DNA of 64,000 nt from Streptomyces cylindrosporus. GTDB lineage: Bacteria > Actinomycetota > Actinomycetes > Streptomycetales > Streptomycetaceae. The DNA is taken from the NCBI RefSeq assembly GCF_022698165.1, contig NZ_JALDAY010000001.1, forward strand, positions 682,001-746,000. The letters are read 5' to 3'. The notes below the pieces were generated by a model. It saw only the letters and a list, made by a program, of their open reading frames with translations, ran no database searches and had not been told where the DNA came from. Below are positions 31,809-40,378 of the stretch, one piece after another. Made by a program: the position numbers and the translations under genes. The first letter of the stretch is position 1, and each line of letters opens with the position of its first letter.

Positions 31809-32427
31809 CGGAAGGGCGGCTGACGCGGGTGTGGCTGACGTGGGCGTGGCTGTCGGAAGCGCGGCTGACGTTGGCGTGGCTGTCGGAAGCGTGGCTGACG
31901 GAACCGTCCCCGACCGCCTGACCCCCCGCGCCCGCGAGATCGCGACGGCCGCCCGGACCCTCCTGGAGGAGTCCGGACCGGCCGCACTCACCCTCCGAGC
32001 GCTCGCCGACCGCCTGGGCATCAAGGCGCCCTCCCTCTACAAGCACTTCCCCGACAAGCACGCCGTGGAGGTGGAGCTGATCGCGCAGATGCTGGAGGAG
32101 TCGGCGGCGGCGCTGGAGGCGGCGGAGGCGCGGGCGCCGGGTTCGGTGGAGGCGCTGGCGGAGGCGTACCGCACGTACGCCATCGACCACCCGCACCTCT
32201 ACTGCCTGGCCACGGAACGCCCGCTGCCCCGCGCCGCCCTCCCCGCCGGCCTGGAGGACCGGGCCGCGATGCCGCTGATGCGGGTGTGTGGCGGCGACAT
32301 AGACCTGGCCCGTTCGGTGTGGGCGTTCGCGCACGGGATGGTGATTCTGGAGATCCACGGCCGTTTTCCGAACGACGCGGACCTGGCGGCGGCATGGAAA
32401 AGGGGCCTGAAGGCGTTCCATCCTTGA
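31801..32427 (+). CDS. TetR/AcrR-family repressor with repetitive N-terminal extension, 208 aa
   Basis: GTG 31801 is about nine bases behind AAGGAGG. The first ~38 residues are an unusual Val/Ala/Asp/Gly repeat (VADGRAADAGVADVGVAVGS, then a second copy AADVGVAVGSVADG) not seen in normal TetR proteins. The HTH follows at about 45-92: LTPRAREIATAARTLLEESG, then LRALADRLGIKAPSLYKHFP. The C-terminal ligand domain belongs to the TetR_C_33-like type (AMPLMRVCGGDIDLARSVW, HGMVILEIHGRFPNDAD). Several other GTG codons within the repeat could serve as starts. It should bind the two palindromes upstream of the operon. Confidence 0.88.
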   Translation: MADGRAADAGVADVGVAVGSAADVGVAVGSVADGTVPDRLTPRAREIATAARTLLEESGPAALTLRALADRLGIKAPSLYKHFPDKHAVEVELIAQMLEESAAALEAAEARAPGSVEALAEAYRTYAIDHPHLYCLATERPLPRAALPAGLEDRAAMPLMRVCGGDIDLARSVWAFAHGMVILEIHGRFPNDADLAAAWKRGLKAFHP

Positions 32428-32457
32428 GAACTCCGGTGGGAGAGAACTCCGGTGGGA
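32426..32457. repeat. exact 16-bp tandem duplication GAGAACTCCGGTGGGA
   Basis: Copies at 32426-32441 and 32442-32457 begin inside the tetR stop codon and end 13 bases before the AraC-family start. It looks like a recent slippage or duplication; the upstream tetR gene also begins with repeats. Confidence 0.8.
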
Positions 32458-32470
32458 AAGGGGGCGTCGG

Positions 32471-33310
32471 ATGGGTGAGCACGCGTCGTGGACGAGGGCG
32501 CGGCTGGGCCGATGCGGACCGTCCCTGGACCTCCTGACCGCCCGCTTCGACAAGCACGTCTACGCCCCGCACGCACACGAGGAGTTCACGGTCGGCGTGT
32601 GCGTGAGCGGCTCCGAGGTGATCGACTACCGGGGCGGCCACATCCGCACCGGCCCGGGCTCGATAGTCGTACTGGCGCCGGGCGAGGTGCACACGGGAGG
32701 CCCCGGCAACGCGACCGACGGCTACGCGTACCGGGCCCTGTACGCGGACCCGTCACTCCTTACGGAGGGCATCACGCCGGCGGGCGGCGTCCCGCACTTC
32801 CGCGAACCCCTGATAGACGACCCGGAACTGGCCGCGGCGATCCTCCGCACCCACACGGAACTGGGCACCTGCCCCGACCCCCTGGAGGCGGAATCCCGCC
32901 TCCCGTGGCTGCTCACGGCCCTGGCCCGCCGCCACTCCACGACACCTTCGACACCTTCCGTCTCCGACCTGGTCCCCGGAGCCGACCAGGTCGCGACGGT
33001 CGTACGAGACCGCCTGGCGGACGAACTCCTCGACCCACCCTCCCTGGCCGACCTGGCGAGGGACCTCGGCCTGTCCCGCTACCAGCTCCTCCGAGCCTTC
33101 CGTACGACGATGGGCTTGCCGCCGTACGCCTGGCTGGCCCAGTACCGGGTGACCCGGGCCCGCCGCCTCCTGGACACGGGACTGCGCCCGGCGGAGGTGG
33201 CGTCCCTGGTCGGCTTCGCGGACCAGGCGCACCTGACGCGCTGGTTCCGCCGGGTGCTGGGGGTGACCCCGGCGGCGTACCGCAACAGCGTTCAAGACGT
33301 CAGGCACTGA
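32471..33310 (+). CDS. AraC-family regulator with cupin sensor domain, 279 aa
   Basis: The N-terminal half is an AraC_binding cupin: YAPHAHEEFTVGVCVSGSEV (about residues 31-50), HIRTGPGSIVVLAPGEVHTG (about 57-76). The C-terminal ~100 residues contain the two HTHs: SLADLARDLGLSRYQLLRAF, then LPPYAWLAQYRVTRARRLLD and PAEVASLVGFADQAHLTRWF with the closing GVTPAAYRNS. It is a full-length regulator. It lies 19 bases before an EamA-type exporter gene, and such pairs typically form regulator/target units responding to amino acids or drugs. Confidence 0.93.
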   Translation: MGEHASWTRARLGRCGPSLDLLTARFDKHVYAPHAHEEFTVGVCVSGSEVIDYRGGHIRTGPGSIVVLAPGEVHTGGPGNATDGYAYRALYADPSLLTEGITPAGGVPHFREPLIDDPELAAAILRTHTELGTCPDPLEAESRLPWLLTALARRHSTTPSTPSVSDLVPGADQVATVVRDRLADELLDPPSLADLARDLGLSRYQLLRAFRTTMGLPPYAWLAQYRVTRARRLLDTGLRPAEVASLVGFADQAHLTRWFRRVLGVTPAAYRNSVQDVRH

Positions 33311-33329
33311 TCCGGCCGAAGGTGTGTGC

Positions 33330-34265
33330 ATGACTGCACGCGGCTGGTTCCTGTTCTCCCTGATGGGAGTGGTCTGGGGCATCCCCTACCTGATGATCAA
33401 GGTGGCGGTGGACGCGCCCCTGTCCCCGTCGATGGTGGTGTTCACAAGGTGCGCGCTGGGCGCGGCGCTCCTGCTCCCCTTCGCGATACGAGCCGGTGGC
33501 CTGCTGCACACGATCCGCTCGCACTGGCTGCCGATGCTGGCGTTCGCGTGCATCGAGATCATCGGCCCGTGGTTCACGCTGACGGACGCGGAGAGGCACC
33601 TGTCCAGCTCGACGGCGGGCCTGCTGATAGCGGGCGTACCGATCGTCGGGGTCGTCCTGTCCCGCGCCTTCGGCAACACGGAACACCTGAGCGCACGGCG
33701 GGTGACGGGCCTGGCGCTGGGCCTGGCGGGCGTGGCGGTCCTGACGGTCCCGCACCTGACGGGCGGAGACGCGCGCTCGCTGGGGGAGGTGTTCCTGACG
33801 GTCCTGGGCTACGCGACGGCACCGCTGATCGCATCCCGCTGGCTGAAGGACGTACCGACACTGCAGCTCATAGTCCCGTGCCTGACACTGGCGGCGCTGG
33901 TGTACGCCCCGGCGGCGGCGATGACCTGGCCGTCCGCCATGCCGTCGACATCGGTCCTCGTATCCCTGCTGGCCCTGGGTGCAATCTGCACGGCCCTCGC
34001 CTTCGTAGCCTTCTTGGAGCTGATCAAGGAGGTAGGCCCAACGCGGGCGACGGTCTTCACGTACGTCAACCCGGCGGTGGCGGTCGCGGCGGGCGCCCTG
34101 TTCCTGGGCGAGGACCTGACCTGGGGCATCGGGGCGGCGTTCACGCTGATCCTGGCGGGGTCGGTCCTGGCGACGGCAGGACCCGTCCGTCGTGCCCCCG
34201 CCCGCCCGGTAACATGGTCGACACGGCAGACGAGCCGGGCGGACGGCCGCGTGGAATCCCCGTGA
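33330..34265 (+). CDS. EamA/DMT-family transporter, 311 aa
   Basis: Ten transmembrane helices in two EamA repeats: GWFLFSLMGVVWGIPYLMIK (helix 1), LSPSMVVFTRCALGAALLLP, MLAFACIEIIGPWFTLTDAE, then in repeat 2 LVSLLALGAICTALAFVAFL and RATVFTYVNPAVAVAAGALF with the conserved FLGEDLTWGIGAAFTLIL. Family members export metabolites such as amino acids or toxic compounds. ATG 33330 follows GAAGG. The last 14 codons (ending SRADGRVESP) run into the 5' end of the RNase P RNA gene on the same strand, so the true protein end may serve no function or the overlap is tolerated. Likely regulated by the AraC-type protein upstream. Confidence 0.92.
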   Translation: MTARGWFLFSLMGVVWGIPYLMIKVAVDAPLSPSMVVFTRCALGAALLLPFAIRAGGLLHTIRSHWLPMLAFACIEIIGPWFTLTDAERHLSSSTAGLLIAGVPIVGVVLSRAFGNTEHLSARRVTGLALGLAGVAVLTVPHLTGGDARSLGEVFLTVLGYATAPLIASRWLKDVPTLQLIVPCLTLAALVYAPAAAMTWPSAMPSTSVLVSLLALGAICTALAFVAFLELIKEVGPTRATVFTYVNPAVAVAAGALFLGEDLTWGIGAAFTLILAGSVLATAGPVRRAPARPVTWSTRQTSRADGRVESP

Positions 34266-34638
34266 GGGGACTCCCCGAGGAACGTCCGGGCTCCACAGGG
34301 CAGGGTGGTGGCTAACGGCCACCCGGGGTGACCCGCGGGACAGTGCCACAGAAAACAGACCGCCCGGCGCTTCGGCGCCGGGTAAGGGTGAAACGGTGGT
34401 GTAAGAGACCACCAGTGCTCAGGGTGACCTGAGCAGCTAGGTAAACCCCACCTGGAGCAAGGTCAAAAGGAGCGCCGTAAAAAGCGCTCTGCGGGGACGT
34501 CCGAGGGCTGCCCGCCCGAGTCCCCGGGTAGACCGCACGAGGCCGGCGGCAACGTCGGCCCTAGATGGATGGCCGTCACCCGAGGGACCGCGAGGCCCCT
34601 CGGGGACAGAACCCGGCGTACAGCCCGACTCGTCTGCC
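34223..34638 (+). ncRNA. rnpB: RNase P RNA, bacterial class A
   Basis: The catalytic RNA that trims tRNA 5' leaders. The ends pair as helix P1: GGCAGACGAG (34223-34232, in the 5' end GGCAGACGAGCCGGGC) with CTCGTCTGCC (34629-34638). The conserved core GAGGAACGTCCGGGCTCC (34277-34294) and ACAGTGCCACAGAAA at 34340-34354 are typical of the P4/CRI region; the 3' half has GGGACAGAACCCGGCGTACA (34604-34623). The length, about 416 nt, fits the high-GC actinobacterial form. Exact ends depend on P1 only. The first 43 bases overlap the 3' end of the EamA gene. It marks the left border of the AT-richer island. Confidence 0.95.
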
Positions 34639-34950
34639 CTTGGGTTTCACCGGTCGTGGCCGTTTGCATATAGGGGCACTAGCGCGATTGTGCGCACGCA
34701 TCGGATACGTCATCCCCGTCAGTCGACACACGATTGAGACGTGAACTGGGGCTACACCTGCCCAATGGCAGTTGGCGCTGACCTCGCTTGTGGCGGCGGG
34801 CGGGTGGTATGTGTCCCCACGAACCTGGGGAGGCGCAGAAGGCCAATTATCGAGACTGCTGCGATTACGGAGCGTTGCTGTGACATGCTCCTTTGGAACG
34901 GGCCGCGTTGCGGGCCGGGTGTGGCGATAGAGCAGAAGGAAGGGGCTTCG
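34639..34950 (+). other. 312-base gap after rnpB; no gene supported
   Basis: No T-tract or strong hairpin follows rnpB directly. The segment contains GCGCGATTGTGCGCAC (34683-34698) with weak symmetry and several in-frame starts for the following methyltransferase (GTG 34741, ATG 34888, GTG 34921) without a good ribosome-binding site. It is less GC-rich than the sequence to its left, consistent with an island boundary, but no direct repeat of the rnpB end was found near 43 kb. Confidence 0.4.
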
Positions 34951-36687
34951 GTGGCCAAGGCCGAGGCAGCGGTGCCTATCAGGGCAAACAGAGCGCGACG
35001 CGCGGTTCTGGCCACTCAAGGTGGCACCGAGTTGTCGAGAAGTGCGCTCTCTGTGCTTGCGGCGGTGCCCCATTGGTGGGAGCGGCGCGTTGACGCCGCC
35101 AAGATCGATAACGGGCAGACTCTAGGTATCGACGCGGCAGTTGCTTTTCCTTCCGCTCTTGGGTGGGAGGGTCTTGAAGCTGTTCCTCCGCGCGAGGATC
35201 TCTTCGATGCGTCACCGGAGGAGCTCGCTGATGCTTACGTGGTCGCCCTGGATGATGCCGTCCGCACAGCGAACGGTCGTCACTACACACCCATTGCGCT
35301 CGCGCACGAGCTCTACGAGCAGGCCGTTATGTCGTTGCGGGGTAGACCAACTGGGCTGGTCTGGGATCCCGCCTGCGGCGCTGGCATGTTGCTGTTGCCT
35401 GCGCTACGCGCGTGGCTTGATGGCCAACGCAGCACTCGCCCTGAAATTGTGCTGGCCGCCGTCGGGGCAGCTGTAGGGGGACGAGATCTAGATTCCGCTG
35501 CGGTGTGGCTTGGTAATGTGTTGCTTGCATCAGAGCTGCTGCCAGTCTGGGCCAAAGTTCCTCCATCACGCAGAAGGCCGCTGCCGGAGCTCCTGGAAGT
35601 CGGAAACGGTCTGGATGCGCCGTCAGCTATCCCGCAAGTCACGATTTTGAATCCGCCTTACGGGAGGGTGCGACTCTCCCCGGAGGATCGGAAACGCTGG
35701 CAGCACGTCGTCTACGGGCACGCCAACCGCTACGGCCTCTTCATGGCATCGGCGGTCGAGCACTTGGCCTCAGGTGGAGCGGTTTCAGCGCTGGTGCCAG
35801 CTGGATGGCTCGGCGGGTCCTACTTCCAGCGTTTGAGGTCCTATCTTGCGTCAACGGCCCCGCTCACCAACATCACGTATGTGACGGACCGGGCCGGTGT
35901 GTTCTCCACGGGTGTTCTTCAGGAGACGGTTCTGGTGACGTTCCGGAAGGGGAAAGCGCCTCAGACAGTCGCGTGCGATCGATTGACGATGAATGGCAAA
36001 ACCCTCCGCACAGCAATTGGCAAGAAGCGGGTACCCCAAGAGGCCGATCGGCCGTGGTTGCTGCCACGCCACGGCGGCGACGTTCCGTTGGTCAAGGCGG
36101 CGCAGAGGATGTCCAAACGCCTTGAGGACTATGGATGGTCGGTATCGACCGGCCCGCTGGTTTGGAATCGTCATAAGCCTCAGCTGTCAGCCTCACCCTC
36201 AGAAAGCTCCGTGAAGATTGTGTGGGCTGGAGACCTGGAGGGAGGGGAGCTGCATGAAGATCCAGCCCGTGACAAGCTCCGGTATCTACAGCTGCGGGAC
36301 AAGGATCGCCGTGTGCTCGTCCTGGATCGTCCAGCCGTCCTTGTGCAGCGCACCACTGCGCCCGAACAGCCTCGACGCTTGCTTGCGGCGGCGCTCGACA
36401 CCGAAACCTTGACCCGTTGGGGGGGCAGGGTTTCCGTGGAAAACCATGTCAATGTGCTCACGTGTGAGCATGAAGACAGCCTGCTCACGCCGCGGCTTCT
36501 GACCGCGTTGCTGGACTCTGATGCCCTGGACAGGCTGTACCGCTGCCTCACCGGTTCCGTCGCTGTCTCTGCCTACGAGCTGGCCGCACTGCCTCTGCCA
36601 GGGCCCAAGTTGTTGCAGGAGTGGGCTGCTCTTCCCCTGGAACGACTTCCGCAGGCGATCAACGCCGGATACGGTCTTGACTCGTGA
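34951..36687 (+). CDS. N6-adenine DNA methyltransferase, BsuBI/PstI-type modification enzyme, 578 aa
   Basis: Motif X-like HYTP (about residues 111-114), motif I DPACGAGMLLLPAL (139-152) for SAM binding and motif IV ILNPPYGRVRLS (NPPY 234-237) identify a gamma-type adenine-N6 methyltransferase with a C-terminal target-recognition part (VKIVWAGDLEGGELHE, LVLDRPAVLVQRTTAPEQP). GTG 34951 (VAKAEAAVPIR) is placed six bases after GGAAGGGG; the frame is open to 34741, but the upstream stretch has no family character. Its stop overlaps the restriction endonuclease start as GTGA. Base composition is more AT-rich than flanking core genes, which fits horizontal transfer. It should protect host DNA at the endonuclease target. 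Confidence 0.9.
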   Translation: MAKAEAAVPIRANRARRAVLATQGGTELSRSALSVLAAVPHWWERRVDAAKIDNGQTLGIDAAVAFPSALGWEGLEAVPPREDLFDASPEELADAYVVALDDAVRTANGRHYTPIALAHELYEQAVMSLRGRPTGLVWDPACGAGMLLLPALRAWLDGQRSTRPEIVLAAVGAAVGGRDLDSAAVWLGNVLLASELLPVWAKVPPSRRRPLPELLEVGNGLDAPSAIPQVTILNPPYGRVRLSPEDRKRWQHVVYGHANRYGLFMASAVEHLASGGAVSALVPAGWLGGSYFQRLRSYLASTAPLTNITYVTDRAGVFSTGVLQETVLVTFRKGKAPQTVACDRLTMNGKTLRTAIGKKRVPQEADRPWLLPRHGGDVPLVKAAQRMSKRLEDYGWSVSTGPLVWNRHKPQLSASPSESSVKIVWAGDLEGGELHEDPARDKLRYLQLRDKDRRVLVLDRPAVLVQRTTAPEQPRRLLAAALDTETLTRWGGRVSVENHVNVLTCEHEDSLLTPRLLTALLDSDALDRLYRCLTGSVAVSAYELAALPLPGPKLLQEWAALPLERLPQAINAGYGLDS

Positions 36688-37778
36688 CGGAACACGATGA
36701 CGACTGGATCTTGCCCGCACTGCTTGATTCTCGCGAGGCGTATCAGGAGCGGCTCAAGAAGATTCTTCCGCAAGCAACAACTGGTGTCACATCGACGGAG
36801 AATCTTGCTGCTGCCTCCATTGCCTTTGCCGCTATGTATATGGGAGCTATTGGCGATTCCCCCCGTTTTCGCCCCACAATGGTGACGTGGATGAGTGATG
36901 AGATCGTTGCGCGGCGCAGCGATGAGGAACGGCGCGCTTACTATCGCGCTGCAAGGCGGGGAGAGAAAGCGGTTGAGGCGCTTTTCGCTCAGGCTGGGGT
37001 TCTGCGGGGGACATCCTGGTATGTCGGTAATAGTCGTGAGCAGGTGCGAGACGAGTCGATCAAGAAAATGGCCGAGCATGGCGCGGTCCTTGAGCGAACC
37101 GACCTGGCCAAGACGTCGCCCACAGGTCGCTACAGTCTCGAGCCCGGATTTGCCGCTTTGCTCGATCCGCATCTCGCTGGCGAAACATTTGATGCAGCGG
37201 TTATTGCATGGCAAGACACTCATCTAAGCCCGACTGGCAAGCGTCGAGCCGCACGTCAGCGCGATCCGAACCGAAGCACTAAAAGCGTGACGGTTTCACT
37301 GCCTGAGGGTGGTCAGCGGATTCTGCATCCCGGTGAGAGTAGTGCAATACTCAAAGGTGTACTAGAATTTTTCGCCCCCAAGTTGCAAGACCCGAGCGTC
37401 TTGTTCATCTCCCAACCTGGCGAGAAAGTTAACCCTCTGGACGCTAAGGCGCTTAAGGAAATGGGGCTCGCTGTTGACCAGGCCGCGCTTTTGCCGGACT
37501 GTTTGATTGCTGATCTCGCGCCAGAGCGGGACGAGTTCTGGTTCATCGAGGTCGTGGCTACCGACGGACCCATCACAGATGCCCGAAAGTCTGACCTGTT
37601 GGAATGGGCGACGAGCCAGAATCTCAAGGCCGAACAGTGCCGCTTCCTCACGGCGTTCGCATCACGCACGAGCAGTGAAGCTAAGAAGTGCCTGCCGCAA
37701 TTGGCTCCGGGGTCGTATGCCTGGTTCGACGATGAGCCTGAAAACCTTCTCACCTGGGACGTAATCAGCTTTGAGTAG
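36684..37778 (+). CDS. BsuBI/PstI-family type II restriction endonuclease, 364 aa
   Basis: The C-terminal ~100 residues carry the family signature: LLPDCLIADLAPERDEFWFI (P271-D272) and EVVATDGPITDARKSDLLEW with E289, the probable PD-(D/E)xK-like catalytic set. The N-terminal part is helical with ARRSDEERRAYYRAARRGEK and TSWYVGNSREQVRDESIKKM, probably DNA-binding. Enzymes of this family (BsuBI, PstI) cut CTGCAG, though the target cannot be read from sequence. GTG 36684 overlaps the methyltransferase stop by four bases, so modification precedes restriction in one operon. Low-GC codons (TTTGCCGCTATG and similar) mark it as acquired. It is longer than BsuBI by about 50 residues at the N-terminus. 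Confidence 0.85.
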   Translation: MTEHDDDWILPALLDSREAYQERLKKILPQATTGVTSTENLAAASIAFAAMYMGAIGDSPRFRPTMVTWMSDEIVARRSDEERRAYYRAARRGEKAVEALFAQAGVLRGTSWYVGNSREQVRDESIKKMAEHGAVLERTDLAKTSPTGRYSLEPGFAALLDPHLAGETFDAAVIAWQDTHLSPTGKRRAARQRDPNRSTKSVTVSLPEGGQRILHPGESSAILKGVLEFFAPKLQDPSVLFISQPGEKVNPLDAKALKEMGLAVDQAALLPDCLIADLAPERDEFWFIEVVATDGPITDARKSDLLEWATSQNLKAEQCRFLTAFASRTSSEAKKCLPQLAPGSYAWFDDEPENLLTWDVISFE

Positions 37779-37949
37779 TTGCACCTGTCACAGGGAGTTC
37801 CGTTGCAATTATCGGCTACGGACAGTTCCCTGGTTGACTATACTCTCGTTTCCGTGCCAGAGCCCTGTTCAAATCCGCGGTACTCCAATTCTTCGTTGGC
37901 CGGATAGGAATGCTCACGGAACATGGTCGAGTTGCCACCACGCTTGACC
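37779..37949. other. gene-poor 171-base gap with imperfect hairpin
   Basis: CAGGGA (37791-37796) can pair with TCCCTG (37827-37832), with inner CCG/CGG pairing, and may terminate the restriction operon. On the minus strand a 28-codon ORF (37,924-37,838; MFREHSYPANEELEYRGF start) follows the HD gene, but lacks a convincing ribosome-binding site and is not called. Confidence 0.4.
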
Positions 37950-38534
37950 TCAGCCCAGGCGTTCGTCCAGTGCCGCCCGCAGCCAATCCAACGATCCCGT
38001 ATCCAACACCGCTTCAGCCAGCGTCTGGCCCGTCTTGGTGACGAGCCGGCCCTGGCTGTTGTCGATCCATCGCTGCGCATTGGTGTAGCCCTGATCCCGG
38101 TATTCGATGCCCTGAATCATGCACTCCAACTTGTCGGCATCCCGTGCGCAGATCGCTTCCGCAGACTCCTTGGCCTCGTACTCGGCGACCAGATCTCGCA
38201 CAGCCTCGGCCAGAAGCTCCGGCATCCCCGCCACTTGGTCAGCGGTGATGTCGCGAGGATCAGCCTCTCCGCCGCTGTACTTCTTGCCGAGATGGTTGAC
38301 GTCCCCGGTGCGCGTCTCCTGGGAGTCGTGCCACACCGCCAGGAACGCTGCCCTCGCCGGGTCAGCGCCCTCCAGCTTCGCGATGATCGTCGCGATCAGG
38401 GCCGTGCGCCACGAGTGCTCCGCGACCGACTCGGGGTGCTTCACGCCGGCCATCCACCATCCGGAGCGGGCGGTGTTCTTCAGCGTCCCCGCCTCATACA
38501 GGAAACGGGCGACCGCGGTCAGGTCCTCGGACAC
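37950..38534 (-). CDS. HD-domain phosphohydrolase (YfbR-like), 194 aa
   Basis: Metal-binding HD signature: H33 and H40 in VKHPESVAEHSWRTALIATI, the HD pair at residues 69-70 in VWHDSQETRTGD, and a distal Asp in ICARDADKLECMIQGIEYRD. The layout is that of 5'-deoxynucleotidase YfbR and related HD hydrolases that act on nucleoside monophosphates. ATG 38534 is 12 bases downstream of the XRE regulator stop on the same strand, so both may form one transcript. Its place inside the RiPP-like locus could mean a housekeeping activity for a phosphorylated intermediate, or a nucleotide-based defence role beside the restriction system; the sequence does not decide. Confidence 0.88.
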   Translation of the reverse strand: MSEDLTAVARFLYEAGTLKNTARSGWWMAGVKHPESVAEHSWRTALIATIIAKLEGADPARAAFLAVWHDSQETRTGDVNHLGKKYSGGEADPRDITADQVAGMPELLAEAVRDLVAEYEAKESAEAICARDADKLECMIQGIEYRDQGYTNAQRWIDNSQGRLVTKTGQTLAEAVLDTGSLDWLRAALDERLG

Positions 38535-38546
38535 CGTGGGCTCCTC

Positions 38547-39704
38547 TCACGCCTCGGCGAGGCGAATTGCGTACCGGATGCTCTCCAACTCCCGTCGCCC
38601 GCGCGACGGGAGCTCACGACTATCCAACATCACCGGGAGGCGGTCATGCAGAGCGTGGGCCGCTGTGCCTGATCGCAGCAGATGAGGGCGGATCTGCAGC
38701 AGGGACCACAGAGTGTGGATGTTGAGGTCGACATAGCCGTGCTGCGGGGACAGGCCCTGGACGAGGTGGGCGAGAAGCTTGTCGCCGGGCCAGGGGCGGG
38801 GTGTGCGGTCTGCGATGAAATCGTCCGACAGTTCCGTGTGCCGCATCTCGCCAACCCAGTACGCCCAGTAGTTCAGGTTGGCGGCTTCGCCGGGTTCGTC
38901 GTCCGTGAGCACCCTGTCGATGAAGTGGCTCATGCGATCGCGGTCGCCTTGTCGCGCGGCGACGGCCGCGACGCTGCGAGCGTTCAGCCACGAGGTCAGC
39001 CAGTCGTGTGGGCGTTCGGTGCGTTGCTGGTGGGTGAGCCAGTCCGCTGCGTCGGGCTCGGTGTCATAGCCGGAGAGGTACAAGGCCTGGCGGCGGAGTA
39101 AGAACTGACTTTCACCCCGGGCTTGTTCAGCCGTATGCCGCATTGTGGAGAAGAACGCCGTGCGTTCCGGGCGGCTGAGTTGGGGACCGGTGGGGGCAGG
39201 GCCGCGGCGGGCGCGTGGTGGTGGGGGCAAGTCTCGGATTGGCCGTGGTGGTACGCCGTTGAGCGGCCACGCCAGGACTTCGCCGAGGTCGCGCTGCATC
39301 ACCATTGTGCCCAGGGGGCTTTCCTCGACCGAGGCGTCGTCGAGGACCGTAGCGAGGAGGACGTCTGCCTCCAAGGCCCGCTCGAGAGCCTGAAGGAGCG
39401 CGGTTGGCGTGCCCAACTGCATGAGCCGATGGCGGTGCATGAGCATCTGACCGACCGGTACGGCCGTCAGCGGGCGACGGCCGGTCTCCCATCCGGCAAT
39501 CGTGTCCGGTGAGACCTCCAGGTGTTCCGCGGCTTCCTCCTGCGTGTGGCCCAACTGCTCCCTGATGACACGCAGGACATACCCCGAGATCAGACCTGAG
39601 CGGGGCCGTGGCGGCTTTCCCGTACCACCGGTCAGGGTTTGTCGTGCGTTTGGCCGCATGAGGTGTCCGTTCCCGGGCGTAGGGCGCAACTCACCTGTAC
39701 TCAT
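38547..39704 (-). CDS. XRE-family HTH regulator with large C-terminal helical domain, 385 aa
   Basis: ATG 39704 (MSTGELRPTPGNGHL); MRPNARQTLTGG at 39659 is an alternative. The HTH is at about residues 44-90: YVLRVIREQLGHTQEEAAEH, then LEVSPDTIAGWETGRRPL. The rest (about 100-385) is helical, with a proline-rich linker RPIRDLPPPPRARRG, and contains repeats of tryptophan/leucine blocks (DWLTSWLNARSVAAVAARQ, LNYWAYWVGEMRHTELSDDF) like TPR-containing streptomycete regulators. It is divergent from the RiPP operon; the 77-base shared region must hold both promoters, so it is the probable local regulator. Confidence 0.88.
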   Translation of the reverse strand: MSTGELRPTPGNGHLMRPNARQTLTGGTGKPPRPRSGLISGYVLRVIREQLGHTQEEAAEHLEVSPDTIAGWETGRRPLTAVPVGQMLMHRHRLMQLGTPTALLQALERALEADVLLATVLDDASVEESPLGTMVMQRDLGEVLAWPLNGVPPRPIRDLPPPPRARRGPAPTGPQLSRPERTAFFSTMRHTAEQARGESQFLLRRQALYLSGYDTEPDAADWLTHQQRTERPHDWLTSWLNARSVAAVAARQGDRDRMSHFIDRVLTDDEPGEAANLNYWAYWVGEMRHTELSDDFIADRTPRPWPGDKLLAHLVQGLSPQHGYVDLNIHTLWSLLQIRPHLLRSGTAAHALHDRLPVMLDSRELPSRGRRELESIRYAIRLAEA

Positions 39705-39781
39705 AGTCACTTCAGGCTTGAGCGCCGGATTTCTACCGTCTTAGCCATCCCTGATCGAGCCTAATTGGGAGGCAGCTGCTC

Positions 39782-40378
39782 ATGGACCCCATTGCCACCG
39801 CACATGGCCCGAATGTGTCACCTCCGGTGGCGACACAGGTGATTGTGGAGTCGGCCTCGGAAGCCGGGTTGCTCGTGCGCTCGCACGTCGATGAACTGCT
39901 GGACGTGACGGAGTGGCTCCTCCAAGCTGCTGACGATCCGGTCCGGGCCGGTGCCGAATGGCAGACGATGGAGGTCGCCCTCCTGCGCTGCGGCGATCGC
40001 TTTTCTGCCATTCGCGTTGCCGCCGCCATCGTGTTCGCCGCTGCTCGGAGTGAGGACCCGGCCCGGGTCGACGAGTACTTGGCCGCCGCTCTGCACGGCG
40101 GTCCTGTCTTCGTGGACAGGCAATCGGGTCGGTACTACTGCTTGGTCCCGGTTGGGGCATGCGCTGCCTGGAGCACGCCGAGCACCGCCTGTCTTGATGC
40201 GGGCAGCTATCTCGGCGTGCCACACCCGGCCATCGACTCGAACCGCTATCAGGCCCGCTCCTCATGGTGTGTGCCACCGGACCGGCCGGAAGCCTATTGC
40301 CAGGCCGACGCGGTTGCGCAGATGGTCAACGTGGGCCGTTTCCGCCTGGCGGCGAAGAAGGAGGCCGACGGTGGGTGA
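39782..40378 (+). CDS. conserved hypothetical protein of streptomycete regulatory cassettes, 198 aa
   Basis: ATG 39782 follows GGGAGG at 39765-39770. The N-terminal half is helical (VRSHVDELLDVTEWLLQAAD, VALLRCGDRFSAIRVAAAIV). The C-terminal half has a compact cysteine/tyrosine-containing fold, GGPVFVDRQSGRYYCLVPVG and ACLDAGSYLGVPHPAIDSN, that resembles a segment often found beside XRE and DUF6415 proteins in Streptomyces. No enzyme motif is seen. It overlaps the next gene by eight bases. As first gene in the operon with the radical SAM enzyme and peptide it may be a regulatory or DNA-associated factor. Confidence 0.75.
   Translation: MDPIATAHGPNVSPPVATQVIVESASEAGLLVRSHVDELLDVTEWLLQAADDPVRAGAEWQTMEVALLRCGDRFSAIRVAAAIVFAAARSEDPARVDEYLAAALHGGPVFVDRQSGRYYCLVPVGACAAWSTPSTACLDAGSYLGVPHPAIDSNRYQARSSWCVPPDRPEAYCQADAVAQMVNVGRFRLAAKKEADGG

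Noticed and set aside
34683..34698. GCGCGATTGTGCGCAC as island attachment site
   Set aside because: No second copy was found near the right border around 43 kb.
37838..37924. 28-codon ORF behind the HD gene (MFREHSYPANEE start)
   Set aside because: No ribosome-binding site, no cysteines or known motif; could be a peptide in the RiPP locus but there is too little support.
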